From: CAYLNK01 sp964384675
Lineage (GTDB): Bacteria > Acidobacteriota > Thermoanaerobaculia > UBA5066
Reading direction: 5' to 3'
Length of the DNA stretch: 12,311 nucleotides
Assembly (NCBI GenBank): GCA_964384675.1
Contig: CAYLNK010000199.1
Coordinates: 1-12,311 of the forward strand
Shown one piece after another: positions 11,484-12,311 of this stretch. Made by a program: the position numbers and the translations under genes. Positions within the stretch are counted from its first letter, which is position 1. Each line of letters begins with the position of its first letter. The notes under the pieces were generated by a model. The model made no database searches. It saw only the letters and a list, made by a program, of their open reading frames with translations, and was not told the origin of the DNA.

Positions 11484-12311
11484 GAGCGATGCTCCTTCCC
11501 GTCCTGGCGACGGCGGGTGAGGGGTTGGCGGACGCCGCGGAGCCGGCGGCCCCACGCCGCGTTCAGCCCGACGAGGACCGCCAGCGACCCGAGGCCGCCG
11601 GCGAGCCCCACGCTCCAGGAGTCGTCGCGCGCCGGCTCGCCGCCGAGGTTCGCCTTGTAGAGGTAGGCGCGGAGGGCGAACGCCTCGCCCGCGTCGATCG
11701 GGTGGTCCGCGAACACCTTGTTCATGAGCGGGAACGCCGGGCTCTTGAGCGCGTTGTCGAGCCCCTCGTCGCCGAGCCGGGCGAAGACGTTGGTGAGGTC
11801 CTTGGCGAGGAGTCCACCGCCCAGGACGCTCTTCGTGCCGCGCACGGTGTGGCAGGAGACGCACGGGGCGCCGCCCGCCTTCATCGGTGTGAGGCCCAGG
11901 AAGACGTCGCGTCCGAGCGCCATGTCCTGGGCGGTCGCCGTGGTCGCGGGGACGAACTTGCCCGCCAGGTTGCACGGTTCGGCCGAGCACCGGATCACGA
12001 GGTCGACGAGCATCTTCACGTCGGCGTCCGAGATCCCGAGGTCCGGCATCCTCACGCCCTTGAACTCGGCCAGGAGATTCCGCGCGTCGGCGTCGCTGTC
12101 GAGGAGCGCGCTCGGCGCCTTCACGAACGAGTCGAGCCAGGTCCGCGCGCGCCGCTTGGCGACGTCCTTCAGATCCGGTCCGACGCGGACGCCCTTCCCC
12201 ACGGTGTGGCACGAGCCGCACTTCCGGGCGAAGAGGTCCTCGGCCGGTGACTGGGCGGCGGCAGGTGCGCCGGCCGGAGCGGCGGCGGGGGCCGCGGCCG
12301 CAGCGGACCCT
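11480..12311 (-). CDS. narC: Membrane-anchored diheme cytochrome c, NarC-like (5' end outside window)
   Basis: The frame is open to the window edge, giving 276 residues without a visible true start. An Ala/Pro-rich linker (residues 1-22) leads into heme site one, CGSCH (31-35), with probable axial Met88 in RMPDLGIS. Heme site two is CVSCH (150-154), with Met196 in PLMNK as a possible ligand. Cys108 and Cys113 (CSAEPC) lie between the two domains and could form a disulfide. A single span at about 231-253, followed by an arginine-rich tail, places both heme domains in the periplasm with the C-terminus inside. Position directly ahead of narG, two hemes and the C-terminal anchor fit NarC of the Thermus nar operon, which is needed for an active enzyme and links it to cytochrome c electron transfer. 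A generic diheme cytochrome is the alternative. A GTG at 12202 is not the start: it lies downstream of heme site one. Confidence 0.85.
11492..11497 (-). promoter_or_regulatory. Ribosome binding site of narG
   Basis: The minus strand reads AAGGAG here, eight bases before the GTG at 11483. It lies inside the 3' end of the cytochrome gene and is the evidence for taking this GTG as the narG start. Confidence 0.75.

Overview
The window is a single, tightly packed minus-strand gene block. It has very high GC and strongly G/C-biased third codon positions. Read 5'->3' on the minus strand (high to low coordinates), it is a membrane-bound respiratory nitrate reductase operon that runs directly into the first two genes of an alternative complex III-like (Act) redox complex. 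The order is narC-like diheme cytochrome c (partial at its 5' end) - narG - narH - narJ - narI - narK (type I) - narK (type II) - actA-like pentaheme cytochrome - actB-like molybdopterin-fold Fe-S protein (partial at its 3' end). No intergenic stretch exceeds 20 bases, and I see no RNA gene, mobile element, CRISPR array, internal promoter or terminator.

Region by region. 12311-11480: periplasmic diheme cytochrome c with a C-terminal membrane anchor. 11483-5053: NarG, NarH, NarJ and NarI, all apparently intact with their diagnostic cofactor ligands. 5050-2187: two NarK-family nitrate/nitrite transporters of different subtypes; the first carries an extra domain of about 85 residues in a periplasmic loop. 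2190-1597: a five-heme ActA-type lipoprotein-like cytochrome. 1578-1: a Tat-exported ActB-like protein that leaves the window.

How they work together. NarGHI oxidises quinol and reduces nitrate at the cytoplasmic face, NarJ matures the enzyme, and the two NarK proteins bring in nitrate and expel or exchange nitrite. A cytochrome c gene ahead of narG and two narK genes behind narI match the known Thermus thermophilus nar layout (narC-G-H-J-I-K). In that organism the cytochrome is part of the nitrate reductase and is thought to pass quinol electrons to periplasmic denitrification enzymes. Here actA/actB-like genes follow by a 4-base overlap, so a second quinol-handling complex appears to be co-expressed with nitrate respiration. 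Almost every junction is a GTGA overlap or a few bases, which argues for one transcript with translational coupling.

Organism: an anaerobic or facultative, nitrate-respiring, high-GC bacterium with a periplasm. An uncultured Acidobacteriota, Myxococcota or Rokubacteria-type lineage would fit. That assignment is inference from composition and gene content only.
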